A stretch of DNA of 64,000 nucleotides from positions 1,302,001 to 1,366,000 of the forward strand of contig CAWIJO010000002.1 in assembly GCA_963836355.1 (NCBI GenBank), written 5' to 3'. This DNA comes from Palsa-506 sp963836355. GTDB lineage: Bacteria; Actinomycetota; Actinomycetes; Streptosporangiales; Streptosporangiaceae. The first letter of the stretch is position 1. Every line of letters begins with the position of its first letter. Positions 50,102 to 58,413 of the stretch are shown one piece after another. Made by a program: the position numbers and the translations under genes. Under the pieces are notes generated by a model. The model was given only the letters and a program-made list of their open reading frames with translations, was not told where the DNA came from and searched no databases.

Positions 50102-50503
50102 TCAGACCCGGCGCCGCTTGGGCGGGCGGCAGCCATTGTGCGGAACCGGGGTGACATCCTGGATCGAGCCGACCTCCAGGCCGGTTGCCTGCAGCGACCG
50201 GATGGCGGTTTCCCTCCCCGAGCCAGGGCCCTTGACGAACACGTCGACCTTGCGCATGCCGTGCTCCATGGCGCGGCGCGCGGCGGCTTCCGCCGCCATC
50301 TGGGCGGCGAACGGCGTCGACTTACGCGAGCCCTTGAAGCCGACCTGGCCGGATGACGCCCACGAGATGACGCTCCCGCCCGGATCGGTGATCGAGACGA
50401 TCGTGTTGTTGAACGTGCTCCTGATGTGAGCATGCCCGTGCGCGATGTTCTTTCTTTCCTTCCGGCGCACCTTCTTGGTGCCGGTACGGCTCTTGGGAGG
50501 CAT
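50102..50503 (-). CDS. rpsK: 30S ribosomal protein S11
   Basis: 133 aa. KKVRRKERKNIAHGHAHIRSTFNNTIVSITD and HGMRKVDVFVKGPGSGRETAIRSLQATGLEV, ending in the basic PVPHNGCRPPKRRRV. Platform protein of the 30S subunit; 14 bases before rpsD in the alpha operon. Confidence 0.98.
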   Translation of the reverse strand: MPPKSRTGTKKVRRKERKNIAHGHAHIRSTFNNTIVSITDPGGSVISWASSGQVGFKGSRKSTPFAAQMAAEAAARRAMEHGMRKVDVFVKGPGSGRETAIRSLQATGLEVGSIQDVTPVPHNGCRPPKRRRV

Positions 50504-50548
50504 CCTGCTCCTCTACTCCCGGAGGTGGTCGGTCCGCGATATCGCGGA

Positions 50549-50929
50549 CTACTTCTTCCCGGCCTTCTTACGGCCGGCCACTGTCTTCTTCTTGCCCTTC
50601 CTGGTGCGGGCATTGGTCTGCGTGCGCTGGCCGTGCACAGGCAGCCCGCGGCGATGGCGGATTCCCTGGTAGCAGCCGATCTCGACCTTGCGGCGGATGT
50701 CCGCCTGCACCTCGCGGCGCAGGTCGCCCTCTACCTTGTAGGTCGCCTCGATCCAGTCCCGCAGGCGGACGAGTTCATCGTCGCCGAGGTCGTGCACCCG
50801 GGTATCCCCGCTGACGCCAGTCGCCTGCAGGGTCTCCAGTGCACGGGTCCGGCCGATTCCGTAGACATAGGTCAGGGCAACCTCAAGGCGCTTGTCGCGC
50901 GGGAGGTCAACGCCGACGAGACGTGCCAT
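50549..50929 (-). CDS. rpsM: 30S ribosomal protein S13
   Basis: 126 aa. ARLVGVDLPRDKRLEVALTYVYGIGRTRALETL is the helical start. RHRRGLPVHGQRTQTNARTRKGKKKTVAGRKKAGKK is the head-tRNA contacting tail. A structured 142-base spacer separates it from rpmJ. Confidence 0.98.
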   Translation of the reverse strand: MARLVGVDLPRDKRLEVALTYVYGIGRTRALETLQATGVSGDTRVHDLGDDELVRLRDWIEATYKVEGDLRREVQADIRRKVEIGCYQGIRHRRGLPVHGQRTQTNARTRKGKKKTVAGRKKAGKK

Positions 50930-51014
50930 CCGGGCAGTTCTCCTTCGTTTCGCGGAGGTCCTGCGCGCCGCCCCCCGACCCTGCCCGGCCGGGGCCCCGG
51001 CCTCCTCCGGGGGT

Positions 51015-51048
51015 GATCCGCGGCCTGCCCTGCGGCCGGCCGCGGATC
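51015..51048 (-). promoter_or_regulatory. 11-bp hairpin in the rpmJ-rpsM spacer
   Basis: GATCCGCGGCC (51015-51025) and GGCCGCGGATC (51038-51048) are perfect arms around a 12-base loop. They start 24 bases after the rpmJ stop in transcript order. A second, 16-base perfect palindrome (GGCCGGGGCCCCGGCC) lies at 50987-51002. The pair could attenuate transcription into the rpsM-rplQ part or host a regulatory RNA fold. Confidence 0.55.
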
Positions 51049-51071
51049 GCGGTGCGTGTCTTCGGTCCTGC

Positions 51072-51185
51072 TCAGCCCTGCCGCTGCTTGTGCCGCGGGT
51101 CAGAGCAGATGACCATGACCCGGCCGTGCCGACGGATGATCCGGCATTTGCTGCAGATCTTCTTCACACTCGGCTTGACCTTCAC
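51072..51185 (-). CDS. rpmJ: 50S ribosomal protein L36
   Basis: 37 aa from the GTG at 51183-51185 with GAAGGGA five bases upstream. The product reads VKVKPSVKKICSKCRIIRRH then GRVMVICSDPRHKQRQG. It has the zinc-ribbon ligands CX2C...CX4H of the zinc-containing L36 form. It sits between infA and rpsM, as in all actinobacteria. Confidence 0.97.
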   Translation of the reverse strand: MKVKPSVKKICSKCRIIRRHGRVMVICSDPRHKQRQG

Positions 51186-51235
51186 GATGGTCCCTTCAGG
51201 CAGCGGACGTGGCGCGCCCGCATGCCGCTAGCTCG

Positions 51236-51457
51236 TTACTTGTACCGGTAGACGATCCGCCCGCGACTCAGGTCATACGGACTTAGCTCGACCACTACCC
51301 GGTCGTCAGGGAGGATCCGGATGTAGTGCATCCGCATCTTCCCGCTGATGTGGGCCAGGACCTTGTGCCCGTTGTCCAGCTCCACTCTGAAGAAGGCGTT
51401 TGGAAGCGACTCCACCACCGTGCCCTCGATCTCGATGGCGCCGTCTTTCTTGGGCAT
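51236..51457 (-). CDS. infA: Translation initiation factor IF-1
   Basis: 73 aa OB-fold protein: PKKDGAIEIEGTVVESLPNAFFRVELDNGHKVLAHISG then KMRMHYIRILPDDRVVVELSPYDLSRGRI. GGAGG precedes the ATG at 51457. It binds the ribosomal A site during initiation. First gene of the infA-rpmJ-rpsM group. Confidence 0.98.
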   Translation of the reverse strand: MPKKDGAIEIEGTVVESLPNAFFRVELDNGHKVLAHISGKMRMHYIRILPDDRVVVELSPYDLSRGRIVYRYK

Positions 51458-51758
51458 GTCCTCCGCGTTTCGCTACTAGGTCGTCAGCCCGGCTGATTGC
51501 GTCCGTGCTAACTGACATCGATTTTCAGTTATTCCCGCCGTGCCGGTACTGCCGTGCAGGGTCGTGCGGTGCTCGGTTGGCTTCCCCGCGGCCCGGGCGC
51601 GCTTGCGCGCGTGGGCCGGAACGGGTGGCCCACCGGATCGGCTGCCTTCGCACCTCAGGCTAAGGCCATACGAGGACGGCAGCCCACTGGGGCCGGAGCA
51701 GAGTCTACGCGACAGGGGGCGGCAACGCGAACCGGGGTAGCAGCACCATTGCCCCGGG
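51458..51758. other. 301-bp leader region upstream of infA
   Basis: Expected promoter and leader of infA-rpmJ-rpsM. A locally AT-richer patch (51500-51535, containing ATCGATTTTCAGTTATT on plus) could hold the promoter. No gene is recognised. Confidence 0.45.
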
Positions 51759-52289
51759 TCAGGGATCCGGCGGGCCGCCATCGATCTGGCCCCGGTCACG
51801 GCGCCGTCCGCGGTGATAATCCTGACCAGGATGCCCGCCGGTAACCCAGCGGGCGAGCATCACCGCTCCCCACGGCCCCACGATCCACAGGAACCACGGG
51901 TAGCCGGCCCCGGAAAGCACCCAGATCACGATGAAGACCAAGCTGACGCTAAGCCATGATCCCCAGGCAGCCAGCCAGCCCCCGGAGAACCGCCCGCCGG
52001 CCCTGCCCACCGGGCCGCCATGCACCTGCATGGCCGGAAGCGAGTCGTGACCCGCCGCCGGGCCGCGGTAACGCGGCAGCGCCGCGTCCGGCAGCCGGTA
52101 CAGGTCGATCCCCGGCAAGTCGGCTAGCAGCCCGTCGAGTTCCCCCATCGTCTTGGCCGAGTAGACCTTGTCCAGCCGCTCGTTGAATTCCTCGGCGGTC
52201 AGCCGGCCGACCGCATGATGCTCGCGGAGCAGCGTCGCGGCGCGATCCCGGTCATCATCCGAAGCCCGGATCCTTGGGTCAGCAGGCAT
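51759..52289 (-). CDS. DUF1707 (SHOCT-like) membrane protein
   Basis: 176 aa. Residues 5-60 (IRASDDDRDRAATLLREHHAVGRLTAEEFNERLDKVYSAKTMGELDGLLADLP) are the DUF1707 helix-hairpin. The C-terminal half has two membrane segments (WLSVSLVFIVIWVLSG; WFLWIVGPWGAVMLARWV) and a basic tail. Such proteins are abundant in actinobacteria and of unknown role. It separates map from infA, where most relatives have these genes adjacent. Confidence 0.88.
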   Translation of the reverse strand: MPADPRIRASDDDRDRAATLLREHHAVGRLTAEEFNERLDKVYSAKTMGELDGLLADLPGIDLYRLPDAALPRYRGPAAGHDSLPAMQVHGGPVGRAGGRFSGGWLAAWGSWLSVSLVFIVIWVLSGAGYPWFLWIVGPWGAVMLARWVTGGHPGQDYHRGRRRDRGQIDGGPPDP

Positions 52290-52322
52290 CGGCGCTCTCC
52301 TCGCCTGTCATTGCTGGCCGCC

Positions 52323-53183
52323 TCAGCCCTCTGTGCGCGAGCCGGTCGAGAGCGAAACCCCGCCGGGCGCCTGGCGGGCCCGCGTCTTGCCGAGCCCGGC
52401 CCGGCCGCCGTCCGGTGCCGTCAGCACCCAGGGCCCGTCCGCCGTGATCGCCACGGTGTGCTCGAAGTGGGCAGCCCGCGACCGGTCGGCCGTGATGACC
52501 GTCCAGCCGTCATCGAGCACCCGGGCAGCGGGCTGGCCGAGGGTGAGCATCGGCTCGATGGCGAGCGCCATCCCCTCGGCCAGCACCGGGCCGCGGCCGG
52601 GCTTGCCGTAGTTGGGCACTGGCGGATCCATGTGCATCTCGGTGCCGATGCCATGGCCGACGTAGTCCTCGACGATCCCGTACCGGCCGCTGGACCGGGC
52701 GCTGGTCTCGATGGCATGCGAGATATCCGTCAGCCGATGACCCGGCCAGGCCTGCGCGAGGCCGTGCCAGAGGGCGGTCTCGCAGGCCTCGATCAGCTGT
52801 GCGGCCTCGGCGCTGACCGGCCCGACGGAGACGGTGACCGCCGCGTCACCGTGCCAGCCCCCGGCAATCGCGCCGCAGTCGATCGAGATCAGGTCACCCG
52901 CTGCCAGCCGCCGCTGCGGGCTGGGGATGCCGTGCACGATCTCGTCATTGACCGATGTGCAGATCGTGGCGGGATAGCCGTGGTAGCCCAGGAACGAAGG
53001 GACCGCGCCGGCGGCGCGGATCTCGCGCTCGGCGATCGCGTCCAGGTCCGCGGTGGTGACGCCGGGCGTGGCCGCCGCCGCGGCGGCGGCCAGCGCGTGC
53101 GCGACGATCAAGCCCGCCTCGCGCATCCGGTCGAGCTGTGCTGGCGTCTTGACCTGAACCAGCGGTTCCCGCCTAATCCGCAT
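52323..53183 (-). CDS. map: Methionine aminopeptidase type I
   Basis: 286 aa from ATG 53181-53183 with GGAGGA upstream. It removes initiator Met. VQVKTPAQLDRMREAGLIVAHAL, ICTSVNDEIVHGIPS, ISIDCGAIAGGWHGDAAVTV (metal Asp residues), GHGIGTEMHMDPPVPNYG (His) and FEHTVAITADGPWVLT (Glu region) give the two-metal active site. The C-terminus has a ~30-residue Arg/Gly tail. Confidence 0.96.
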   Translation of the reverse strand: MRIRREPLVQVKTPAQLDRMREAGLIVAHALAAAAAAATPGVTTADLDAIAEREIRAAGAVPSFLGYHGYPATICTSVNDEIVHGIPSPQRRLAAGDLISIDCGAIAGGWHGDAAVTVSVGPVSAEAAQLIEACETALWHGLAQAWPGHRLTDISHAIETSARSSGRYGIVEDYVGHGIGTEMHMDPPVPNYGKPGRGPVLAEGMALAIEPMLTLGQPAARVLDDGWTVITADRSRAAHFEHTVAITADGPWVLTAPDGGRAGLGKTRARQAPGGVSLSTGSRTEG

Positions 53184-53232
53184 GCTTCCTCCGGGGTAGT
53201 ACTCCACGGTACCCGCAGCCGGCAGATACTCC

Positions 53233-53886
53233 TCAGCGGATGAAGCGCCGCAGGGCGGCAAGCGCCCGGTCGGTGATCTCCTCCACCGGCCCGGTGGCGT
53301 CGATCCCGAGCAGCGTGCCCTCGTCCGCGTAGAACGCGATCAGCGGCTGGGTCTGCGCGGCATAGACATCAATCCGGTGCCTGATGGTCTCCTCGCGATC
53401 GTCGTCCCGCTGGAAGAGCTCGCCGTCACAGTCGTCGCAACGGTCCTTCCTGGACGGCGGATCGAAGGTCGCGTGCCAGACCCGTCCGCAGCGGCGGCAG
53501 GTGCGCCGGCCGGACAGCCGCCGGACCACTTCATCGTCATCCACCACCAGCTCGAGCACGATGTCCAGCCTGGTTTCCCAGTCGGACAGCATCTTCTTCA
53601 GCGTCTCGGCCTGCGGCACGTTACGCGGGAAGCCGTCAAGCAGGAACCCAGCCTGCGCGTCGTCTTCCTGCAGGCGACTGGTCACCATGGCAATTGTTAC
53701 TTCATCTGGAACGAGGTCTCCCCGGTCCATGTAGTCCTTCGCGCGCCGGCCCAGCGCGGTGCCCGTGCTGACGTTGGACCGGAAGATGTCCCCGGTCGAG
53801 ATCTTCGGGATCGCCAGGTGGGACGCGATGAACTGGGCCTGTGTCCCCTTGCCCGCACCGGGGGGCCCGACGAGGACGGCGCGCAC
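53233..53886 (-). CDS. adk: Adenylate kinase
   Basis: 217 aa, GTG start at 53886 sharing a base with the secY stop (TAGTG). P-loop VGPPGAGKGTQAQFIA, DGFPRNVPQAETL, and a long LID with a zinc knuckle: CRRCGRVWHATFDPPSR then CDDCDGELFQRDDD. It interconverts ATP+AMP and 2 ADP. Confidence 0.97.
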   Translation of the reverse strand: MRAVLVGPPGAGKGTQAQFIASHLAIPKISTGDIFRSNVSTGTALGRRAKDYMDRGDLVPDEVTIAMVTSRLQEDDAQAGFLLDGFPRNVPQAETLKKMLSDWETRLDIVLELVVDDDEVVRRLSGRRTCRRCGRVWHATFDPPSRKDRCDDCDGELFQRDDDREETIRHRIDVYAAQTQPLIAFYADEGTLLGIDATGPVEEITDRALAALRRFIR

Positions 53887-55220
53887 TACCGCAGGAAACC
53901 CTCATAGTTGCGCTGCTGGAGCTGGCTCTCGATCTGCTTCACCGTATCGAGGCCCACCCCCACCGCGATCAGGATGCTCGTTCCGCCGAGCGGGAACTGC
54001 TGGGACGCGCTGACCAGGCCGATCGCCACGAGCGGGATAACCGCGACGATCCCCAGGTACGCCGATCCCGGCGCGGTCAGCCGGGTCAGGACGTAGTTGA
54101 GGTACTCGGCAGTCGGCCGCCCAGGCCGGATGCCGGGAATGAAGCCGCCGTATTTCTTCATGTTGTCGGCCACCTCGACCGGGTCGAATGTGATCGAGAC
54201 ATAGAAGTATGTGAAGAACACGATCAGCAGGAAGAACGCGAGCACGTAGACGGGCGAGACACCGGTGATGCCATTGCCGTTCAGGTATTTCGATACCCAG
54301 GTAACCCAGGCCTGCGGATGACTGGTGTTACCGAACAGCTGGGTGGCGAGCGCCGGGATGTAGAGCAGCGAAGACGCGAAGATGACCGGGATGACGCCGG
54401 CCTGGTTGACCTTAAGCGGGATGTACGTCGACGTGCCGCCGTACATCTTGCGCCCGACCATCCGTTTCGCATACTGAACAGGTATCCGGCGCTGCGCTTG
54501 CTCCATGAAGGCGACAAACGCGATGATCGCCACCCCTACCGCGAGCACCAGCAGGAACACGAACGTGCCCTTCTGCCGGTAGATCGCGAGCATCTCGCCG
54601 GGAATGACGGCGATGACCTGGGTGAAGATCATCAGGGACATGCCGTTGCCGACGCCGCGATCGGTGATCAGCTCGCCCAGCCACATGATCACGGCCGTGC
54701 CGGCCGTCATGCAGAGGACCATCGTGCTGATCGTGAACACCGACGGGTTCGGGATCAGCGGCGTCGCGCAGCCCGGGATCAGGTTGCCGGACCTGGCCAG
54801 CGCGACGATGCCGGTGGATTGCAGGATGGCCAGGCCGACCGTGAGGTACCGGGTGTACTGGGTGATCTTGGCCTGGCCGCTCTGGCCCTCCTGGCGCAGC
54901 GTCTCCAGCCGCGGGATCACCTTGACCAGCAGCTGCAGGATGATGCTGGCGGTGATGTAGGGCATGATGCCGAGCGCGAACACGGACAGCTTCAGCAGCG
55001 CGCCGCCGCTGAGCAGGTTGACCAGCTGGAATACGCTCCCGCCGGTGCTGGTGGACGAGGCGGCCGACGCGAGGTTCAGGCAGACATTGACGTTCTTCTC
55101 CGAAACGCCCGGCGTCGGCAGGGACGACCCGAGCCGGAACATCGCGATGATGAAAAGCGTGAACAGCAGTTTCCTGCGCAGGTCAGGAGTCCGGAAGGCC
55201 CGGAGGAAACCGGTCAGCAT
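53886..55220 (-). CDS. secY: Protein translocase subunit SecY
   Basis: 444 aa with ten membrane spans. FLRAFRTPDLRRKLLFTLFIIAMFRLGSSLPTPGV is the N-terminus and TM1. GIMPYITASIILQLLVKVIPRLE, NGMSLMIFTQVIAVIPGEML, IPLKVNQAGVIPVIFASSLL and GGFIPGIRPGRPTAEYLNYVL are conserved loops contacting SecA or ribosome. It forms the export channel. Confidence 0.98.
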   Translation of the reverse strand: MLTGFLRAFRTPDLRRKLLFTLFIIAMFRLGSSLPTPGVSEKNVNVCLNLASAASSTSTGGSVFQLVNLLSGGALLKLSVFALGIMPYITASIILQLLVKVIPRLETLRQEGQSGQAKITQYTRYLTVGLAILQSTGIVALARSGNLIPGCATPLIPNPSVFTISTMVLCMTAGTAVIMWLGELITDRGVGNGMSLMIFTQVIAVIPGEMLAIYRQKGTFVFLLVLAVGVAIIAFVAFMEQAQRRIPVQYAKRMVGRKMYGGTSTYIPLKVNQAGVIPVIFASSLLYIPALATQLFGNTSHPQAWVTWVSKYLNGNGITGVSPVYVLAFFLLIVFFTYFYVSITFDPVEVADNMKKYGGFIPGIRPGRPTAEYLNYVLTRLTAPGSAYLGIVAVIPLVAIGLVSASQQFPLGGTSILIAVGVGLDTVKQIESQLQQRNYEGFLR

Positions 55221-55347
55221 GCGCCGTCCTCACGTCGAAGGGTCAACATCTGCCGCTCCTGGTTGCGGGGGCCTGCCCGGGCGAACGGGGCGTGAGATGC
55301 ACGCCGCAGTCTAACCTGCCGATGACACTCCGGCAGCCTGGCGTTAT

Positions 55348-55368
55348 GCCCCGGCCGACGGCCGGGGC
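55348..55368 (-). terminator. 9-bp, 3-base-loop hairpin between rplO and secY
   Basis: GCCCCGGCC (55348-55356), GAC loop, GGCCGGGGC (55360-55368). It lies 35 bases after the rplO stop in a 182-base spacer. It probably ends or weakens the ribosomal transcript before secY; secY would then use a promoter between 55221 and 55340. Confidence 0.6.
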
Positions 55369-55402
55369 AGCTGTGCGGTGTCCCGGGCCGGCGGGGGTCA
55401 TT

Positions 55403-55894
55403 TCACAGCTCGGTGACGGTTCCGCCCGCAGCGGTGATCTTCTCCCGGGCAGTGGCGGAGAACGCGTGCGCGGTGACCCGCAGCCCGGAAGCTGCCACGC
55501 CGGAGCCGAGCACCTTTACCTGCTCGCCCGGGCGGACCGCTCCCCTGGCGGCAAGATCGCCGGGGGTGACGTCGCCGCCGTCCGGGTACAGCGCGGCCAG
55601 CCGGTCGAGGTTAACGACCTGATAGGTGGTCTTGAACCGGTGGTTGGAGAAGCCGCCGAGCTTGGGCAGCCTGCGGTGCAGCGGCATCTGGCCGCCTTCG
55701 AACGCGGCGGCCACCTGACCGCGCGCCTTGGTGCCCTTGGTCCCGCGGCCTGCCGTCTTGCCCTTCGATGCCTCGCCTCGGCCGACCCGGGTGCGGGCAG
55801 TGCGCGCGCCTGGCGCTGGGCGCAGGTGGTGAATCTTGAGGCCCCGGCCGGCCGCGGCGTCGCCCCGGCTCTCACTGGCCTTGTCCGCTGCCAT
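55403..55894 (-). CDS. rplO: 50S ribosomal protein L15
   Basis: 163 aa from ATG 55892-55894 (the frame also opens at a TTG at 55903). LKIHHLRPAPGARTARTRVGRGEASKGKTAGRGTKGTKAR, FEGGQMPLHRRLPKLGGFSN and the C-terminal HAFSATAREKITAAGGTVTEL are the L15 blocks. One base after the rpmD stop. Confidence 0.96.
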   Translation of the reverse strand: MAADKASESRGDAAAGRGLKIHHLRPAPGARTARTRVGRGEASKGKTAGRGTKGTKARGQVAAAFEGGQMPLHRRLPKLGGFSNHRFKTTYQVVNLDRLAALYPDGGDVTPGDLAARGAVRPGEQVKVLGSGVAASGLRVTAHAFSATAREKITAAGGTVTEL

Positions 55895-55895
55895 G

Positions 55896-56078
55896 TCAGT
55901 CAACCTCCTCGACGGCGACCAGGTGGCGCACCGCCTGGATCATGCCGCGGATCTCCGGCCGGTCGGCCTTGACGACCACGTCGCCGATCCGGCGGAGCCC
56001 GAGCGAGCGGAGTGAGTCCCGCTGCCCCCTGGTGCCGCCGATCTTCGACTTGACCTGGGTGACCTTAAGCTCTGTCAT
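55896..56078 (-). CDS. rpmD: 50S ribosomal protein L30
   Basis: 60 aa from ATG 56078, chosen over ATG 56084 because CGGGAG then has 7-base spacing. MTELKVTQVKSKIGGTRGQRDSLRSLGLRRIGDVVVKADRPEIRGMIQAVRHLVAVEEV is complete L30. Confidence 0.95.
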   Translation of the reverse strand: MTELKVTQVKSKIGGTRGQRDSLRSLGLRRIGDVVVKADRPEIRGMIQAVRHLVAVEEVD

Positions 56079-56092
56079 GTCCATACTCCCGC

Positions 56093-56713
56093 TCAGCTGT
56101 TGCCGGGCACGGCGGTGCTCGCGGCGGCCGCGCGGGCCCGGAGCATGGCGGCCGGAGCGACGTGCTCGATGGGCAGGCCCCGCCTGGCCGCGATCTCCTC
56201 CGGGCGCTTCAGGCTCTTCAGCGCGGCCACCGTCGCGTGGATGACGTTGATCGCGTTCGATGATCCGAGGGACCGGGAGAGCACGTCGTGCACTCCCGCG
56301 CACTCCAGCACGGCGCGGACCGGCCCGCCGGCGATGACGCCGGTTCCCGGGCTGGCCGGCTTGAGCAGGACGACGCCCGCGGCCTCCTCGCCCTGCACGG
56401 TATGCGGAATGGTGCCGGCGATGCGCGGGACCTTGAAGAAGTTCTTCTTGGCGGCCTCGACGCCCTTGGCGATCGCGGCCGGCACTTCCTTGGCCTTGCC
56501 GTACCCGACCCCGACCATGCCGTTGCCGTCGCCGACGACGACCAAGGCGGTGAAGCTGAACCGCCGGCCGCCCTGGACCACCTTCGCGACTCGGTTGATG
56601 GCCACTACCCGCTCCAGGTAGGCAGTGCCCTTGTCGCCGCCGCCGCCGCGACGGTCGTCACGGCGGTCGCGCCGTTCGCCGCCGCCTGCGCCGCGCCGCG
56701 GTGCTGCTGGCAT
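56093..56713 (-). CDS. rpsE: 30S ribosomal protein S5
   Basis: 206 aa from ATG 56711-56713 with AAAGGA upstream. A Gly/Arg-rich N-terminal extension (about 28 residues) precedes YLERVVAINRVAKVVQGGRRFSFTALVVVGDGNGMVGVG and LLKPASPGTGVIAGGPVRAVLECAGVHDVL. Decoding-site protein. Confidence 0.96.
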   Translation of the reverse strand: MPAAPRRGAGGGERRDRRDDRRGGGGDKGTAYLERVVAINRVAKVVQGGRRFSFTALVVVGDGNGMVGVGYGKAKEVPAAIAKGVEAAKKNFFKVPRIAGTIPHTVQGEEAAGVVLLKPASPGTGVIAGGPVRAVLECAGVHDVLSRSLGSSNAINVIHATVAALKSLKRPEEIAARRGLPIEHVAPAAMLRARAAAASTAVPGNS

Positions 56714-56747
56714 CAGATTTTCCTTTTCTCGTGAGTACCCGGGCGGC

Positions 56748-57149
56748 TCATAGGGACAATCCGCCCTCGCGCGCGCCATCGGCGAGCGCGGCGACGCGAC
56801 CGTGGTAGGCATAGCCGCCACGATCGAAAACTGCCGCGGTGACGCCCGCGGCCGATGCGCGCTGCGCGAGTATGGAGCCTACCTGGCGCGCCTTAGCGGT
56901 CTTGTCGCCGTCGGTGCCGCGGACGGTGTCGTCAAGGGTCGATGCGGACGCCAGCGTGACGCCCGATACGTCGTCGACGAGCTGCGCGAACATGTGCCGG
57001 GCCGACCGCTTGACCACCAGCCGGGGCCGCTGTGCGCTGCCGGCCACCTTCTTCCTGACCCGCAGGTGGCGCTGGGCGCGGGAGGACGCCCGCGCACCGG
57101 TCCGGCCGGTGATGCGGCCATGCGCCCTGGTCCTGGTTCCAGACGGCAT
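56748..57149 (-). CDS. rplR: 50S ribosomal protein L18
   Basis: 133 aa. RAQRHLRVRKKVAGSAQRPRLVVKRSARHMFAQLVDDVSG and VFDRGGYAYHGRVAALADGAREGGLSL are the 5S rRNA-binding L18 blocks. Two bases before the end of rplF. Confidence 0.97.
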   Translation of the reverse strand: MPSGTRTRAHGRITGRTGARASSRAQRHLRVRKKVAGSAQRPRLVVKRSARHMFAQLVDDVSGVTLASASTLDDTVRGTDGDKTAKARQVGSILAQRASAAGVTAAVFDRGGYAYHGRVAALADGAREGGLSL

Positions 57150-57151
57150 TT

Positions 57152-57688
57152 CTACTTCCCAGCCTTTCCGACCTTGCGGCGGATCTGCTCGCCCTGGTAC
57201 CGGACGCCCTTGCCCTTGTACGGGTCCGGCTTGCGGAGCTTGCGAATGTTGGCGGCGACCTCGCCGACCTGCTGCTTGCTGATGCCCTCCACCACAAACC
57301 TGGTGGGCGTCTCGACTCGCAGCGTGATGCCGTCGGGCGGGGTGATCGGCACCGGGTGGCTGAAGCCGAGCGAGAACTCAAGGCCGGGGCCCTTGGCCTG
57401 CACCCGGTAGCCGACGCCGACGATCTCCAGTGTCTTGCGGTAGCCCTCGGTCACGCCGGTGACCATGTTGGCGATCAGCGAGCGGGAAAGCCCGTGCAGC
57501 GCCCGGATCTCGCCCTCGTCGCTCGGCCTGGTGACGGTGATGACGCCGTCTTCCTTGGTTACCTCGATGGGCGAGGCAACCTGCAGCGACAGGACGCCCT
57601 TCGGGCCCCTGACCGTGACCTCGCGGCCCTCGATCGTGACCTCGACGCCGCCGGGAATCTGCACCGGCATCCGTCCGATTCGCGACAT
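57152..57688 (-). CDS. rplF: 50S ribosomal protein L6
   Basis: 178 aa. MSRIGRMPVQIPGGVEVTIEGREVTVRGPKG at the start and GLEFSLGFSHPVPITPPDGITLRVETPTRFVVEGISKQQVGEVAANIRKLRKPDPYKGKGVRY at the end. Complete. Confidence 0.98.
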   Translation of the reverse strand: MSRIGRMPVQIPGGVEVTIEGREVTVRGPKGVLSLQVASPIEVTKEDGVITVTRPSDEGEIRALHGLSRSLIANMVTGVTEGYRKTLEIVGVGYRVQAKGPGLEFSLGFSHPVPITPPDGITLRVETPTRFVVEGISKQQVGEVAANIRKLRKPDPYKGKGVRYQGEQIRRKVGKAGK

Positions 57689-57698
57689 CTGCGTCTCC

Positions 57699-58097
57699 CT
57701 ACCAGACGTAGGCGAGGACTTCCCCGCCTACTCCCCGCTTGTTCGCCTGCTTGTCGGTCATCAGGCCCGCGGAAGTGGAGATGATCGCGACGCCGAGCCC
57801 GCCGAGCACCCGCGGCAGGTTGTCCTTCCGCGCGTACACCCGCAGGCCAGGCTTGGATACCCGCTTAAGCCCGGCGATCGAGCGCTCCCGGGTGGGCCCG
57901 AACTTGAGCGCGACCACGAGGCTCTTGCCGACCTCGGCGTCTTCCACCCGCCAGCCCGCGATGTAGCCCTCCTGCTGGAGGATCTCCGCGATGTGCACCT
58001 TGATCTTGGAGTGCGGCATGGTCACGGTGTCGTGGTATGCCGAATTGGCGTTGCGCAGCCTGGTCAGCATGTCTGCGACCGGGTCGGTCATGGTCAT
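57699..58097 (-). CDS. rpsH: 30S ribosomal protein S8
   Basis: 132 aa from ATG 58095-58097, the standard length; a longer frame to 58190 is not conserved. DPVADMLTRLRNANSAYHDTVTMPHSKIKVHIAEILQQEGYI and VLGGLGVAIISTSAGLMTDKQANKRGVGGEVLAYVW. Central 16S-binding protein and a known translational repressor of spc operons in other bacteria. Confidence 0.97.
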   Translation of the reverse strand: MTMTDPVADMLTRLRNANSAYHDTVTMPHSKIKVHIAEILQQEGYIAGWRVEDAEVGKSLVVALKFGPTRERSIAGLKRVSKPGLRVYARKDNLPRVLGGLGVAIISTSAGLMTDKQANKRGVGGEVLAYVW

Positions 58098-58223
58098 GGC
58101 CTGGAGGCCTTCCTCACCGCGGTTTCCCTGGGGACCTTCGGCGTGGTCGGTGGGCGCTGGTCGCGCCCACGGCGGCTGGATGGCGGGCAATTGCCGGCCC
58201 GCCGGTGGTGGTCGCCTGCTCGG

Positions 58224-58409
58224 CTACCAGCTTGACTTGGTGATGCCGGGCAACTCGCCCCGGTGCGCGAGCGTGCGGAAGCAGATCCGGCAGAGCCCGA
58301 ACCTGCGGTAGACGGCCCTCGGCCGCCCGCAGCGCGAGCACCTGCTATACGCACGGACCTCGAACTTCGGCGTGCGCTTCGCCTTGGCGATCAGGGCTTT
58401 CTTCGCCAC
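58224..58409 (-). CDS. rpsN: 30S ribosomal protein S14 type Z
   Basis: 61 aa with zinc ligands in SRCSRCGRPRAVYRRFGLCRICF (CX2C...CX2C) and the ending LPGITKSSW. The zinc form sits in the spc operon as usual. A 126-base spacer before rpsH holds no gene. Confidence 0.97.
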   Translation of the reverse strand: MAKKALIAKAKRTPKFEVRAYSRCSRCGRPRAVYRRFGLCRICFRTLAHRGELPGITKSSW

Positions 58410-58413
58410 TGTC

